From assembly GCA_902363125.1 (NCBI GenBank), contig CABIZD010000008.1:27402-91401 (forward strand): a DNA stretch of 64,000 bases, read 5' to 3'. The first letter of the stretch is position 1. Each line of letters starts with the position of its first letter. Shown here piece by piece: positions 38,926 through 46,957 of this stretch. The notes beneath the pieces are model-generated. The model was not told the DNA's origin. It ran no database searches and worked only from the letters and a program-made list of their open reading frames with translations. Origin of the DNA: Coriobacteriaceae bacterium. Its GTDB lineage: Bacteria; Actinomycetota; Coriobacteriia; Coriobacteriales; Coriobacteriaceae. A program made the position numbers and the translations under genes.

Positions 38926-39360
38926 CTACTGATTATTTCGCCCCTCGAGCATGCCGTCGAGGGTGCGCCAGGCGAGCTCGGCGCATTTGACGCGGGCGGG
39001 CATGTGCGAGATGTCCTGGAGCTGGGCGGCTTCGTCCAGGTCTTCCAGGTCCTCCTCGGAGAGCTTCTCGCCGCGGATCATGGCGAGGAAGAGCTCTGCC
39101 AGGCGGCGAGCTTCCTCGACGGTCTCGCCGGTGATGAGATCGGCCATGATGTCGGCACTGGCCTGGCTGATGGCGCAGCCGTGGCCGGTAAAGGAGGCCT
39201 CCTCGATCACGTTGTTCTCGACACGCAGCTGCAGAGTGAGCTCGTCTCCGCAGCTGGGGTTGATGCCGTCGTGCTCGTGCGTGGGAGCATCCATCTCGTA
39301 CTTGTAGTCGGGGTGCGAGTTGTGCTCCATAAATGTGGTGGAGGTGTACAGATTACCCAT
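38926..39360 (-). CDS. sufU: Fe-S assembly scaffold SufU
   Basis: 144 residues from ATG 39360, which overlaps the sufS stop by 8 bases. C37 in N-P-S-C-G-D (with Asp39), C62 in G-H-G-C-A-I-S-Q-A-S, C126 in R-V-K-C-A-E-L-A-W: the three cysteines and Asp of SufU zinc site. SufU accepts sulfur from the SufS persulfide in Gram-positive bacteria. Last gene of the operon sufC-B-D-S-U, read leftward. Confidence 0.93.
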   Translation of the reverse strand: MGNLYTSTTFMEHNSHPDYKYEMDAPTHEHDGINPSCGDELTLQLRVENNVIEEASFTGHGCAISQASADIMADLITGETVEEARRLAELFLAMIRGEKLSEEDLEDLDEAAQLQDISHMPARVKCAELAWRTLDGMLEGRNNQ

Positions 39361-40678
39361 TGAACGTGCTCCAAACGTGATGCAGGCCGGCGATGAACTT
39401 GTCAATGTCGGCCTTGTCGTTGTAGAAGGCCACGCTGGCGCGGCAGCAGGCAAGGTTCTCGACGCCCAGCCAGGTGAGCAGCGGCTGTGCACAGTGGTGA
39501 CCGGCGCGGATGCAGACGCCGTCCATGTCCATGATGCTCGCGACGTCGTGCGGGTGGATGCCGCGGACGTTAAAGCTCACAACGCCGTGGTGGTTGTGCC
39601 AATAGATGGAGCCGATGATCTGGACAAAGTCGAGCTGCATGAGCTCGCCCATCAGGTAGTGGACGAGTGCCTGCTCGCGTGCCTGGATGTTCTCGTAACC
39701 CACCGTGTTGACCAGGTAGTCGAGTGCCGCACCCGTGGCGAAGATGCCGGCGGCGTCCTGTGTGCCGGCCTCGAATTTCTCGGGAACGGGCGCCCAGACG
39801 GCGTCCTGCTCGGTAACAGAGTCGATCATCTCGCCGCCGGTGAGCATGGGCGGCATGGCGTTGAGCAGGTCCATCTTGCCCCACAGCACGCCGATGCCCA
39901 TGGGGCCCATAGCCTTGTGTGCGCTAAAGGCAAAGAAGTCGGCGCCCAGGTCGGCCACATCGACCGGCATGTGCGGCAGCGACTGCGCACCGTCGACGAC
40001 CAGGTAGCCGCCATACTTGTGCACGAGCTTGCCGAGGTTCTTGACTGGGTTCTCGACTCCCAACACGTTGGAGACCTGACCCACGGCCAGAATCTTGGTC
40101 TTGGGACCAACCTTGGCAAGAACCTCCTCGGTGGTGAGCTGACCGGTCTTGGTGGGGTAGAGGTAGACGAGCTTGGCGCCGGTCTCGCGGCAGACCTGCT
40201 GCCACGGAATCAGGTTGGAGTGGTGCTCCATGATGGTGATGACGACCTCGTCGCCCGGCTCGAGGACTGTGGGTGCAAAGCTCTTGGCGACCAGGTTGAG
40301 CGACTCGCTCGTGTTGCGGGTGAAGACGACCTCGTTGGCCTGGGCAGCGCCGATGAGGTCGGCGATCTGCTGGCGCACCTTCGCGATAGCCTCAGTGGCC
40401 TCGACGGACAGCGAGTACAGGCCGCGCAGAGGGTTGGCGTTCATGCGCTGGTAGAAGTCGCGCTCGGCGTCGAGCACACAGGCAGGACGCTGCGCGGTAG
40501 CGGCACTATCGAGGAAGGCGATCTCGGGGTGCTGCTGGAACAGCGGGAACTGCGCCTTGTAGGGATTAGTCTCGATGTCGACGGTAGGCCAGCCGCGCGA
40601 GGCCTCGTCGCTGGCGTCGAGCTCCATAGGCTCCGGTGCGGTACAGGTGTCGCATTTAACGTGCTCGGTGTCGATCAT
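39353..40678 (-). CDS. sufS: Cysteine desulfurase SufS
   Basis: 441 residues. PLP lysine K255 in F-S-A-H-K-A-M-G-P-M-G; catalytic cysteine at C411/C412 (C-C-R-A-S-V-A-F-Y-N); N-terminal R-N-T-S-E-S-L-N-L-V and H-H-S-N-L-I-P-W substrate/PLP contacts. It has a 40-residue N-terminal extension with a C-D-T-C pair. Starts at 40678 with 4-base overlap with sufD. It converts cysteine to alanine, giving sulfur to SufU. Confidence 0.95.
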   Translation of the reverse strand: MIDTEHVKCDTCTAPEPMELDASDEASRGWPTVDIETNPYKAQFPLFQQHPEIAFLDSAATAQRPACVLDAERDFYQRMNANPLRGLYSLSVEATEAIAKVRQQIADLIGAAQANEVVFTRNTSESLNLVAKSFAPTVLEPGDEVVITIMEHHSNLIPWQQVCRETGAKLVYLYPTKTGQLTTEEVLAKVGPKTKILAVGQVSNVLGVENPVKNLGKLVHKYGGYLVVDGAQSLPHMPVDVADLGADFFAFSAHKAMGPMGIGVLWGKMDLLNAMPPMLTGGEMIDSVTEQDAVWAPVPEKFEAGTQDAAGIFATGAALDYLVNTVGYENIQAREQALVHYLMGELMQLDFVQIIGSIYWHNHHGVVSFNVRGIHPHDVASIMDMDGVCIRAGHHCAQPLLTWLGVENLACCRASVAFYNDKADIDKFIAGLHHVWSTFNG

Positions 40679-41946
40679 GCGAGCTCCTCTTCAAAGTTGT
40701 CGATCAGGTTGTTGCCCAGGCGGACGACGGCGGCGCGGGTGCGCTCGTCGGTGGCGGAAAGTGCGGCGTCCTCCAGCTTGGCGCGGACGAACAGGTCCTC
40801 GGCGGCGTTTTGGTCAAGGCCGCGGCAGGCGAGGTAGAACAGTTGCTCGTCGCGGACGTGGCCGATGGTGGCTCCGTGGTTGCCGGCGACGTCGTCCTCG
40901 TCGCAGAGAATGACGGGAACGGTCTTGTTGTCGACGCCCTTGTTGGCCAAAAGCACCGTCTCGCGCTCGGTGCCGGTTGCACCCTTGCAACCGTGCACGA
41001 GGTCGATGGTGCCGCGGTAGACCTTCTTGGACGTGCCGGTCAGCACGCCGTTGGCGTCGATCTCGCACTCGGTCTTGCGACCGCGGTGGCGCAGCTCGTA
41101 GTTAAAGTCGCGCACCTGCTCTCGGGCGCCCAGGTAGTCAGTATCGATGGTGACCTTGGCGGTATCGCCCAGCAGGTCGCCGGCAAGGCCGGTGGCGCTG
41201 GCGCCGGCACCCAGGACGGTGTGCTGCACGTTGACGCGCGCGCCCTCGTCCAGGAACAGGCCGGTGTCGTCGAGCGCGATCCAGCTATCGTCGAGCGTCT
41301 GCGTGCAGGTCACGTTGACGGTGGCGTACTCGTGGGCGCACACGCGCAGCACGGATCCCACGACGCCCTCGCCGGCAACGGGGGAGTCCAGGGCGATCTG
41401 CAGGTCGAGCGTCGACTGGGGACGGACGACGACGTCGATGGCGGCGATGGCCGCGGCGGCATCGACACCGCTCACACGCACGGTAACCGTGGCGTGCTTA
41501 TATGCGGGCACATCGATGACGACGCGCTTGGTGGCGTGGTCGGCCAGGTAGGTGTAGGCAGCCTCGCCCATGCCAGTCTCGAAGGCCTCAGCGGGGGAGA
41601 GCTCCTCCTCCAGCTTAATGGCACCGGCCTGGTAGACGGAGGTGGCGGGCACGTCGAGCTCGGTCTCGGGCGTGATGCGGGCGCGGTCGGCGGCATCGCC
41701 GGGCGCGGAGGCGCGGCGCTCGGGGAAGCGCTCGGCCATGGCGTCCATGGCGGCGTCGAACGCGTCTGCCACGCCAGCAAATTGCTCGTCCAAGCCCTCA
41801 ACCTTAACGGTCTCGGCGGGAGCGGCGGCAAGCTCGTCAGAGAGCTCGAGCTTGGTCTGGTTCATCTTCAGCCAGCCCCATGTGGCAGCCGGCATCGCAT
41901 TGACCTGCTCAAGGGTGGTAGCAGCGGTGTTCGTGGTCTGTTTCAT
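40675..41946 (-). CDS. sufD: Fe-S assembly protein SufD
   Basis: 423 residues, right-handed beta-helix type, with Tyr/Arg-rich F-N-Y-E-L-R-H-R-G-R-K-T-E-C-E-I and the conserved C-terminal V-P-V-I-L-C-D-E-D-D-V-A-G-N-H-G-A-T-I-G, a paralogue of SufB. The ATG (41946) overlaps the sufB stop (TAATG). Forms the SufBC2D scaffold. Confidence 0.93.
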   Translation of the reverse strand: MKQTTNTAATTLEQVNAMPAATWGWLKMNQTKLELSDELAAAPAETVKVEGLDEQFAGVADAFDAAMDAMAERFPERRASAPGDAADRARITPETELDVPATSVYQAGAIKLEEELSPAEAFETGMGEAAYTYLADHATKRVVIDVPAYKHATVTVRVSGVDAAAAIAAIDVVVRPQSTLDLQIALDSPVAGEGVVGSVLRVCAHEYATVNVTCTQTLDDSWIALDDTGLFLDEGARVNVQHTVLGAGASATGLAGDLLGDTAKVTIDTDYLGAREQVRDFNYELRHRGRKTECEIDANGVLTGTSKKVYRGTIDLVHGCKGATGTERETVLLANKGVDNKTVPVILCDEDDVAGNHGATIGHVRDEQLFYLACRGLDQNAAEDLFVRAKLEDAALSATDERTRAAVVRLGNNLIDNFEEELA

Positions 41947-43358
41947 TATCCGATCGCTCCTTCCATCTCGAGCTTGATCAGGTTGTTCATCTCGACGGCG
42001 TACTCCAGCGGTAGCTCCTTGGAGACCGGGTTGGCAAAGCCGTTGACGATCATGGTACGGGCTTCTTCCTCCGAGATACCGCGGCTCATCAGGTAGAACA
42101 CCTTATCGTCGCCGATACGGCCGATGGTGGCCTCGTGGCCGATGTCGACATTCTTGGCGCGGATGTCCATGGCGGGGATGGTGTCGGAGCGGCTCTGGTC
42201 GTCGAGCATGAGCGACTGGCAGCTCACGGTTGCCTTGGAACCCTCGGCCTTGGGCGTGGCCACGATGGAGCTGCGGAAGGTCTGGATGCCGCCGCTCTTG
42301 GAGATGCCCTTGGTCTCGACGGTTGCCGAAGTATCGGGCGCGTTGAGCACGACCTTGCAGCCGGTATCCAGGTTCTGGCCGGCGCCGGCAAAGGTAATGC
42401 CGGTAAAGCTCGAGCGGGCGCGGCGTCCGCTGAGCACGCTCATGGGGTAGAGGTAGCCCACGTGGCTACCGAAGGAGCCGCTGATCCACTCGATGTCGCC
42501 GTCCTCGTCCACGCGCGCACGCTTGGTGTTGAGGTTGTACATGTTCTTGGACCAATTCTCGATGGTAGAGTAGCGCAGGTGCGCACGCTTGCCCACAAAG
42601 AGCTCGACGGCGCCGGCGTGGAGGTTGGCCACGTTGTACTTGGGCGCGGAGCAGCCCTCAATGAAGTGCAGGTCGGCGTCGTCCTCGACAATGATGAGCG
42701 TGTGCTCAAACTGGCCGGCGCCCTTGGCGTTGAGGCGGAAGTAGCTCTGCAGCGGGAAGTCGAGCTTGGTGCCCTTGGGCACGTAGACAAACGAACCGCC
42801 CGACCACACGGCACCATGCAGGGCCGCAAACTTGTGGTCGGTGGGCGGGATGAGCGTCATGAACTTCTCGTGGATGAGCGGCTCCCACTGCGGGTCGTGC
42901 AGGGCCTCCTCGATGCCGGAGTAGACGATGCCCATCTTGGACGCGGTGTCCTGCATGTTGTGGTAGACGAGCTCGGAGTCGTACTGCGCGCCGACGCCCG
43001 CCAGATAGCTGCGCTCGGCCTCGGGGATGCCCAGGCGCTCAAAAGTGTTCTTGATGTCATCGGGCACCGACTCCCAGTCGTGCTTTTGGTCGGTGTTGGG
43101 CTTGACGTAGGTGACGATGTTGTCCATGTCTAGGCCCTCGATGGAGGGGCCCCACGTCGGATCCGGGAAGCGGTTGAAGATCTCGAGGGACTTGAGGCGC
43201 AAGTCTAGCATCCACTGTGGCTCGTCCTTCTTGGCGCTGATCTCGCGTACGATGTCGGGCGTGATGCCGGCGTCGAGACGCTCGAATCCCTCCTCGCCAT
43301 AGGTGAAGTCGTAGAGGCTGCGGTCGATGTCCGCGACCTCGGTGCGGTTCTTGGTCAT
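41946..43358 (-). CDS. sufB: Fe-S assembly protein SufB
   Basis: 470 residues from ATG 43358 (the longer open frame upstream has an unlikely N-terminus). G-Y-L-Y-P-M-S-V-L-S-G-R-R-A-R-S-S, I-P-A-M-D-I-R-A-K-N-V-D-I-G-H-E-A-T-I-G-R-I and M-S-R-G-I-S-E-E-E-A-R are signature blocks, as is the H-N-M-Q-D-T-A-S region. Central subunit of SufBCD. Overlaps sufD by one base. Confidence 0.95.
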   Translation of the reverse strand: MTKNRTEVADIDRSLYDFTYGEEGFERLDAGITPDIVREISAKKDEPQWMLDLRLKSLEIFNRFPDPTWGPSIEGLDMDNIVTYVKPNTDQKHDWESVPDDIKNTFERLGIPEAERSYLAGVGAQYDSELVYHNMQDTASKMGIVYSGIEEALHDPQWEPLIHEKFMTLIPPTDHKFAALHGAVWSGGSFVYVPKGTKLDFPLQSYFRLNAKGAGQFEHTLIIVEDDADLHFIEGCSAPKYNVANLHAGAVELFVGKRAHLRYSTIENWSKNMYNLNTKRARVDEDGDIEWISGSFGSHVGYLYPMSVLSGRRARSSFTGITFAGAGQNLDTGCKVVLNAPDTSATVETKGISKSGGIQTFRSSIVATPKAEGSKATVSCQSLMLDDQSRSDTIPAMDIRAKNVDIGHEATIGRIGDDKVFYLMSRGISEEEARTMIVNGFANPVSKELPLEYAVEMNNLIKLEMEGAIG

Positions 43359-43371
43359 TGCGTCGCCCCTT

Positions 43372-44172
43372 TTACGCCTGCTGCTCGGCAGCGGCGGCCT
43401 CGGCCTTGGCGCGCTGCTCGGCGGCCTCGCGCTCGAAGGTCTCAAAACCGTTCTTGTCGATCCAGGGGATGAGCGAGGCGTCGTCCTCGCGCACGATGTG
43501 GCCCTTGACCATAACGTGGACGCGGTCGACATCCAGGTGCTCCAAGATGCGCGTGTTGTGCGTGATGATGAGCATGGAGCCGTCGCAGCTCTTGCGGTAG
43601 GCGTCCATGCCGTGGCTGACGGTGGACAGGGCGTCGACGTCCAGACCGGAGTCGGTTTCGTCCAGGATGGCGAGCTTGGGCTGCAGCAGCAGGAGCTGGA
43701 GCATCTCGACCTTCTTTTTCTCGCCGCCCGAGAAACCTACGCCCAGCTCGCGGTTGAGGTAGGCGGTATCCATGTTGAGCTCTGCCGCGAGCTCCTTGAC
43801 GCGACGGCGGAACTCCTTGCCCTTCATCTCCAGGCCGGGGCGGCCGGCGATGCTGGCGCGCAAAAAGCTCGACAGCGGCACGCCCGGAATCTCGACCGGG
43901 GCCTGGAAGCTCAGGAACAGGCCGGCGCGCGAGCGCTTGTCGGTGGTGAGCTCAGTGATGTCCTGGCCGTCAAAGACGATGCGGCCGTCGTTGACCGTGT
44001 AAACGGGGTCGCCCATGATCAGGTGGCCGAGGGTGGACTTGCCGGCGCCGTTGGGTCCCATCAGAACGTGGGTCTCGCCGGCGGCGACGTTGAGGTTGAC
44101 GTTGTGGAGGATGGTCTTCTCGTCCACGGAGGCGGTCAGACCTTCGATGGAAAGCAGCGGATTTGCGCTCAT
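43372..44172 (-). CDS. sufC: Fe-S assembly ATPase SufC
   Basis: 266 residues from ATG 44172 (MSANPLLSIEG), preceded by GAGGGA on the minus strand. Walker A M-G-P-N-G-A-G-K-S-T, ABC signature G-F-S-G-G-E-K-K-K-V-E, Walker B L-A-I-L-D-E-T-D-S-G-L-D (SufC-specific ETDSGLD). First gene of the operon, driven from the operator region shared with the Rrf2 gene. Confidence 0.95.
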   Translation of the reverse strand: MSANPLLSIEGLTASVDEKTILHNVNLNVAAGETHVLMGPNGAGKSTLGHLIMGDPVYTVNDGRIVFDGQDITELTTDKRSRAGLFLSFQAPVEIPGVPLSSFLRASIAGRPGLEMKGKEFRRRVKELAAELNMDTAYLNRELGVGFSGGEKKKVEMLQLLLLQPKLAILDETDSGLDVDALSTVSHGMDAYRKSCDGSMLIITHNTRILEHLDVDRVHVMVKGHIVREDDASLIPWIDKNGFETFEREAAEQRAKAEAAAAEQQA

Positions 44173-44302
44173 GCTGTCCCTCTCTGTATATGGTGTACTC
44201 ATAGGTGTACTAAACCCTAGGAATCTTCTCGGAATAAAGTTACTATGGGTTCGGCGTTAGTCAAGGGAAAACCCGACTAATCCACTCGACTTTTCAAATT
44301 CT

Positions 44303-44331
44303 GGGACAAAATAACCTGTTGTGTTTGTCCC
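44303..44331. promoter_or_regulatory. Palindromic operator site 1 upstream of suf and Rrf2 genes
   Basis: GGGACAAA at one end and TTTGTCCC at the other end of a 29-base site; inner sequence includes AACCTG. Between the divergent sufC and Rrf2 genes. Confidence 0.7.
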
Positions 44332-44346
44332 ACTTACTTTAAATTT

Positions 44347-44375
44347 GGGACAAACAAACCTGGTTATGTTGTCCC
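44347..44375. promoter_or_regulatory. Palindromic operator site 2 upstream of suf and Rrf2 genes
   Basis: GGGACAA and TTGTCCC half-sites with the same 29-base span, 44 bases from site 1 (start to start); inner AACCTGG. Two sites in tandem would fit cooperative binding by the adjacent regulator. Confidence 0.7.
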
Positions 44376-44396
44376 AGATGCGATGGGAGGGTAGGT

Positions 44397-44828
44397 ATGC
44401 TCATTTCTTCCAAGGGCCGCTATGCCCTCCGGTTAATGATCTATATCGCGGCGCTGGGCGACGCCGAGGGCAAGATTGCCTTGCGCGAGGTTGCCGACCG
44501 CGAGCATATCTCGCAAAAGTATCTGGAGCAGCTGGTTCGTCCGCTTATGAAGGCGGGCCTGCTTAAGAGCGTGCGCGGCAAGGGCGGCGGCTACATGATG
44601 GCCAAGGACCCGGCCGAGGTGCGTGCCGGCGACATCCTGCGTGCCGTCGAGGGCAGCACGGCTCCGGTGGCGTGCGATGGCATCGACAACAGCTGCACCC
44701 GTAGCGATTTGTGCTCGACCGTCAAGTTCTGGCGCGGTCTGGATGACGTGATCGAAAAGTACGTCGACGGCGTGACGTTGGCCGACCTGGCCGCCGTCCC
44801 CGAGATCAACTTTGACATCAAGCTGTAG
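44397..44828 (+). CDS. Rrf2/IscR-type Fe-S-sensing transcription regulator
   Basis: 143 residues. Winged helix M-L-I-S-S-K-G-R-Y-A-L-R (start), H-I-S-Q-K-Y-L-E-Q-L-V-R-P-L (recognition helix), G-K-G-G-G-Y wing; dimerisation helix later. C93, C100, C106 (V-A-C-D-G-I-D-N-S-C-T-R-S-D-L-C) are the likely [Fe-S] ligands. Divergent from sufC with two operators between, so it probably senses cluster status and controls suf and itself. Confidence 0.9.
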   Translation: MLISSKGRYALRLMIYIAALGDAEGKIALREVADREHISQKYLEQLVRPLMKAGLLKSVRGKGGGYMMAKDPAEVRAGDILRAVEGSTAPVACDGIDNSCTRSDLCSTVKFWRGLDDVIEKYVDGVTLADLAAVPEINFDIKL

Positions 44829-44967
44829 GTTGAGCGCAATTCCTTAAGATTTCGCGGAGGGTTGTTGCCGTTTACCGAGGGGTTGTTGTGCAACAACGGG
44901 TGAGCTGCAATACTTAATTCTATCTTTGCAAACCGCACTTTAACTACACCAATGCAGGGAGGATCTT

Positions 44968-46755
44968 ATGCAGCCCAAGCATTCTGCTATTGTCGCGGGC
45001 CTGACGTTGGCGCTTTCGTTTGGCGCCGTTTCCGCGCCGGCACCCGCCGCTGCCGAGGAGCCCACGCCGGGCGTTGCTTCGGATGCCACCGATATCGATA
45101 AGGGTCTCTACACCCAGCAGTCCTTCTCGGGCGTGCTGAGGTCGGTCCAGGGCGTTTCGTTTGTCAACGTGACTCCCGAGATGAAGTACTTTACCAAGTA
45201 CGAGAGCCATGGCAACTACAACCAGGGCTTTTCGTACGGTGACGGCTATAACGCGCTGGGTTATTACCAGTTCGACCGTCGATGGTCGCTCATTCCGTTT
45301 ATGAAGCAGGCCTACAACTACAACCCCGAAAAATACAGCATGCTCAAGGATGCGATTGATCGCGGCAGCGAGATTTCCAACACGAGCAATGCCATGTACG
45401 AGAATGGCCAGCTCACCGAGTTGGGCCGTATTGCGCAGGAGGCCTTCCAGGGCGCTTATAACACCGACCCTGCTGAGTTTTCGGCTCTGCAGGATGCGTA
45501 TGCGTACAACTCGTACTATGCGGTGACCGAGGCGTGGCTCAAGAGCGGCCTGGGCATTGATATTTCGGGCCGTGCCGATTGCGTTAAGGGCATGGTGTGG
45601 AGCATCACCAACATGTGCGGCACCGGTGGCTGCAGGGACTTCTTCCGTTGGGCGAATCTCTCCAACAATATGTCCGACCGCGAGTTTGTGACGGCGCTTT
45701 CCAACAGTGTGGTCAATAACGTGGCGACCAAGTATTCGAGCCAGCCCCAGTATCATGAGGGCTGGAAGAACCGCTACCGCAACGAGCTGAAGGACTGCTT
45801 GGTTTATATCGCCGAGGACGAGGCCGCTGCCGCTGCGACGCCCGTGCAGCCCGAGCCCACGCCGGCGCCCTCGCCGACGCCTGATTCGAATGACGACTCG
45901 AGCGACGATGCCAACGATGACAGGATGGATGCGCCCTCGACCGATGCTGACGGTGATGGCTCTGCTGGTGGCACTACCAACAACGGCTCTACCTCGAACG
46001 GCTCCGATTCAAACGGCTCTGCTGCGGGCGATTCGTCTTCAAGCTCTGCCGGCAATACGGACAGCGACGCTTCTGGTTCGACCGGCGCTGGCACCTCTAA
46101 CTCATCCACCGGCTCGAGCGATTCGTCCGTTGGCACCGGCTCTAACAACGGCTCCGGCTCTAACGCAACCCCTGGTTCCGATGCTTCCAAGGATGACTCG
46201 AATAAGGCGCCGGACGCTCCCGTTGCTTCGCCGGACAAGAAGCCTTCTTTCTCCGTGCAGCTTGGTTCTACGCTGGGCTCTTCGCTGATGGCTGGCGTCA
46301 ATAACGGCTCGACTCCGAACAAGGACAACTCTGATCAGGTTTCCATGGAAAAGACCGAAGCCGCAAAGGGCGACTCCAAGGACGAGGCTTCCGAGAAGAC
46401 CGAATCCGATAAGGGTTCTAGCTCTGAGGAGAAGAGCGACAAGTCCGAACAGAAGAAGGACGAGGACGAGAGCAAGACCGAGGGCGGAAAGCAGCAGGGC
46501 GAGGACAGCGGTAAGGGCAACACCGATGACCAAGTCCAGGAGCAAAATGGCTCCAAAACGGTGACCACCACGACCACGACGACTACAACTACTAAGTCAT
46601 CTGGCGGCAATATGCCCAAGACGGGCGACCTTATCGTGATGGCGAGCCTGGCCAGTGCAAGTTTGGCCACGCTGGGTGCCACGTCTATCGTAAGTGGTAA
46701 GCATAAGCTCGATCAGCAGAAGAAGGCTTCTGGGGAGGACGGCTCGGAGGAGTAG
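44968..46755 (+). CDS. Secreted lysozyme-like protein with sortase-type anchor
   Basis: 595 residues. Signal peptide (1-29, A-V-S-A-P-A-P-A-A-A-E), a globular domain (about 55-280) with Y-E-S-H-G-N-Y, G-Y-Y-Q-F-D-R-R and A-F-Q-G-A-Y features like VgrG/lysozyme-related hydrolase domains, a long Ser/Asn/Gly/Asp-rich linker, a Lys/Glu-rich segment, a Thr run (about residues 532-544), then M-P-K-T-G (552-556) as LPXTG-like sortase motif, a hydrophobic helix and a charged tail longer than typical. Probably cell-wall attached; the enzymatic target is inferred as peptidoglycan. Confidence 0.7.
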   Translation: MQPKHSAIVAGLTLALSFGAVSAPAPAAAEEPTPGVASDATDIDKGLYTQQSFSGVLRSVQGVSFVNVTPEMKYFTKYESHGNYNQGFSYGDGYNALGYYQFDRRWSLIPFMKQAYNYNPEKYSMLKDAIDRGSEISNTSNAMYENGQLTELGRIAQEAFQGAYNTDPAEFSALQDAYAYNSYYAVTEAWLKSGLGIDISGRADCVKGMVWSITNMCGTGGCRDFFRWANLSNNMSDREFVTALSNSVVNNVATKYSSQPQYHEGWKNRYRNELKDCLVYIAEDEAAAAATPVQPEPTPAPSPTPDSNDDSSDDANDDRMDAPSTDADGDGSAGGTTNNGSTSNGSDSNGSAAGDSSSSSAGNTDSDASGSTGAGTSNSSTGSSDSSVGTGSNNGSGSNATPGSDASKDDSNKAPDAPVASPDKKPSFSVQLGSTLGSSLMAGVNNGSTPNKDNSDQVSMEKTEAAKGDSKDEASEKTESDKGSSSEEKSDKSEQKKDEDESKTEGGKQQGEDSGKGNTDDQVQEQNGSKTVTTTTTTTTTTKSSGGNMPKTGDLIVMASLASASLATLGATSIVSGKHKLDQQKKASGEDGSEE

Positions 46756-46790
46756 CCTCTCGGTTGCCAGATAACTAAAGAGTTGGGACA

Positions 46791-46821
46791 GGGTCCGGTG
46801 CGAATGCATCGGGCCCGTTTT
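46791..46821 (+). terminator. Terminator after the anchored protein gene
   Basis: GGGTCCG (46791-46797) pairs with CGGGCCC (46810-46816) with one T-G, then GTTTTG. Confidence 0.65.
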
Positions 46822-46957
46822 GTTGTGCAACGATTAGTTATGCCCCCTCACACCTCTTGTTGCTACCGTTGCCCGATATGTTTGCGCGGTGACATCGGTA
46901 CATGCGATGCGGTCATTACAATTGGCGTCGTGCTGCGATTTAGGGGGGAACGTTTTG

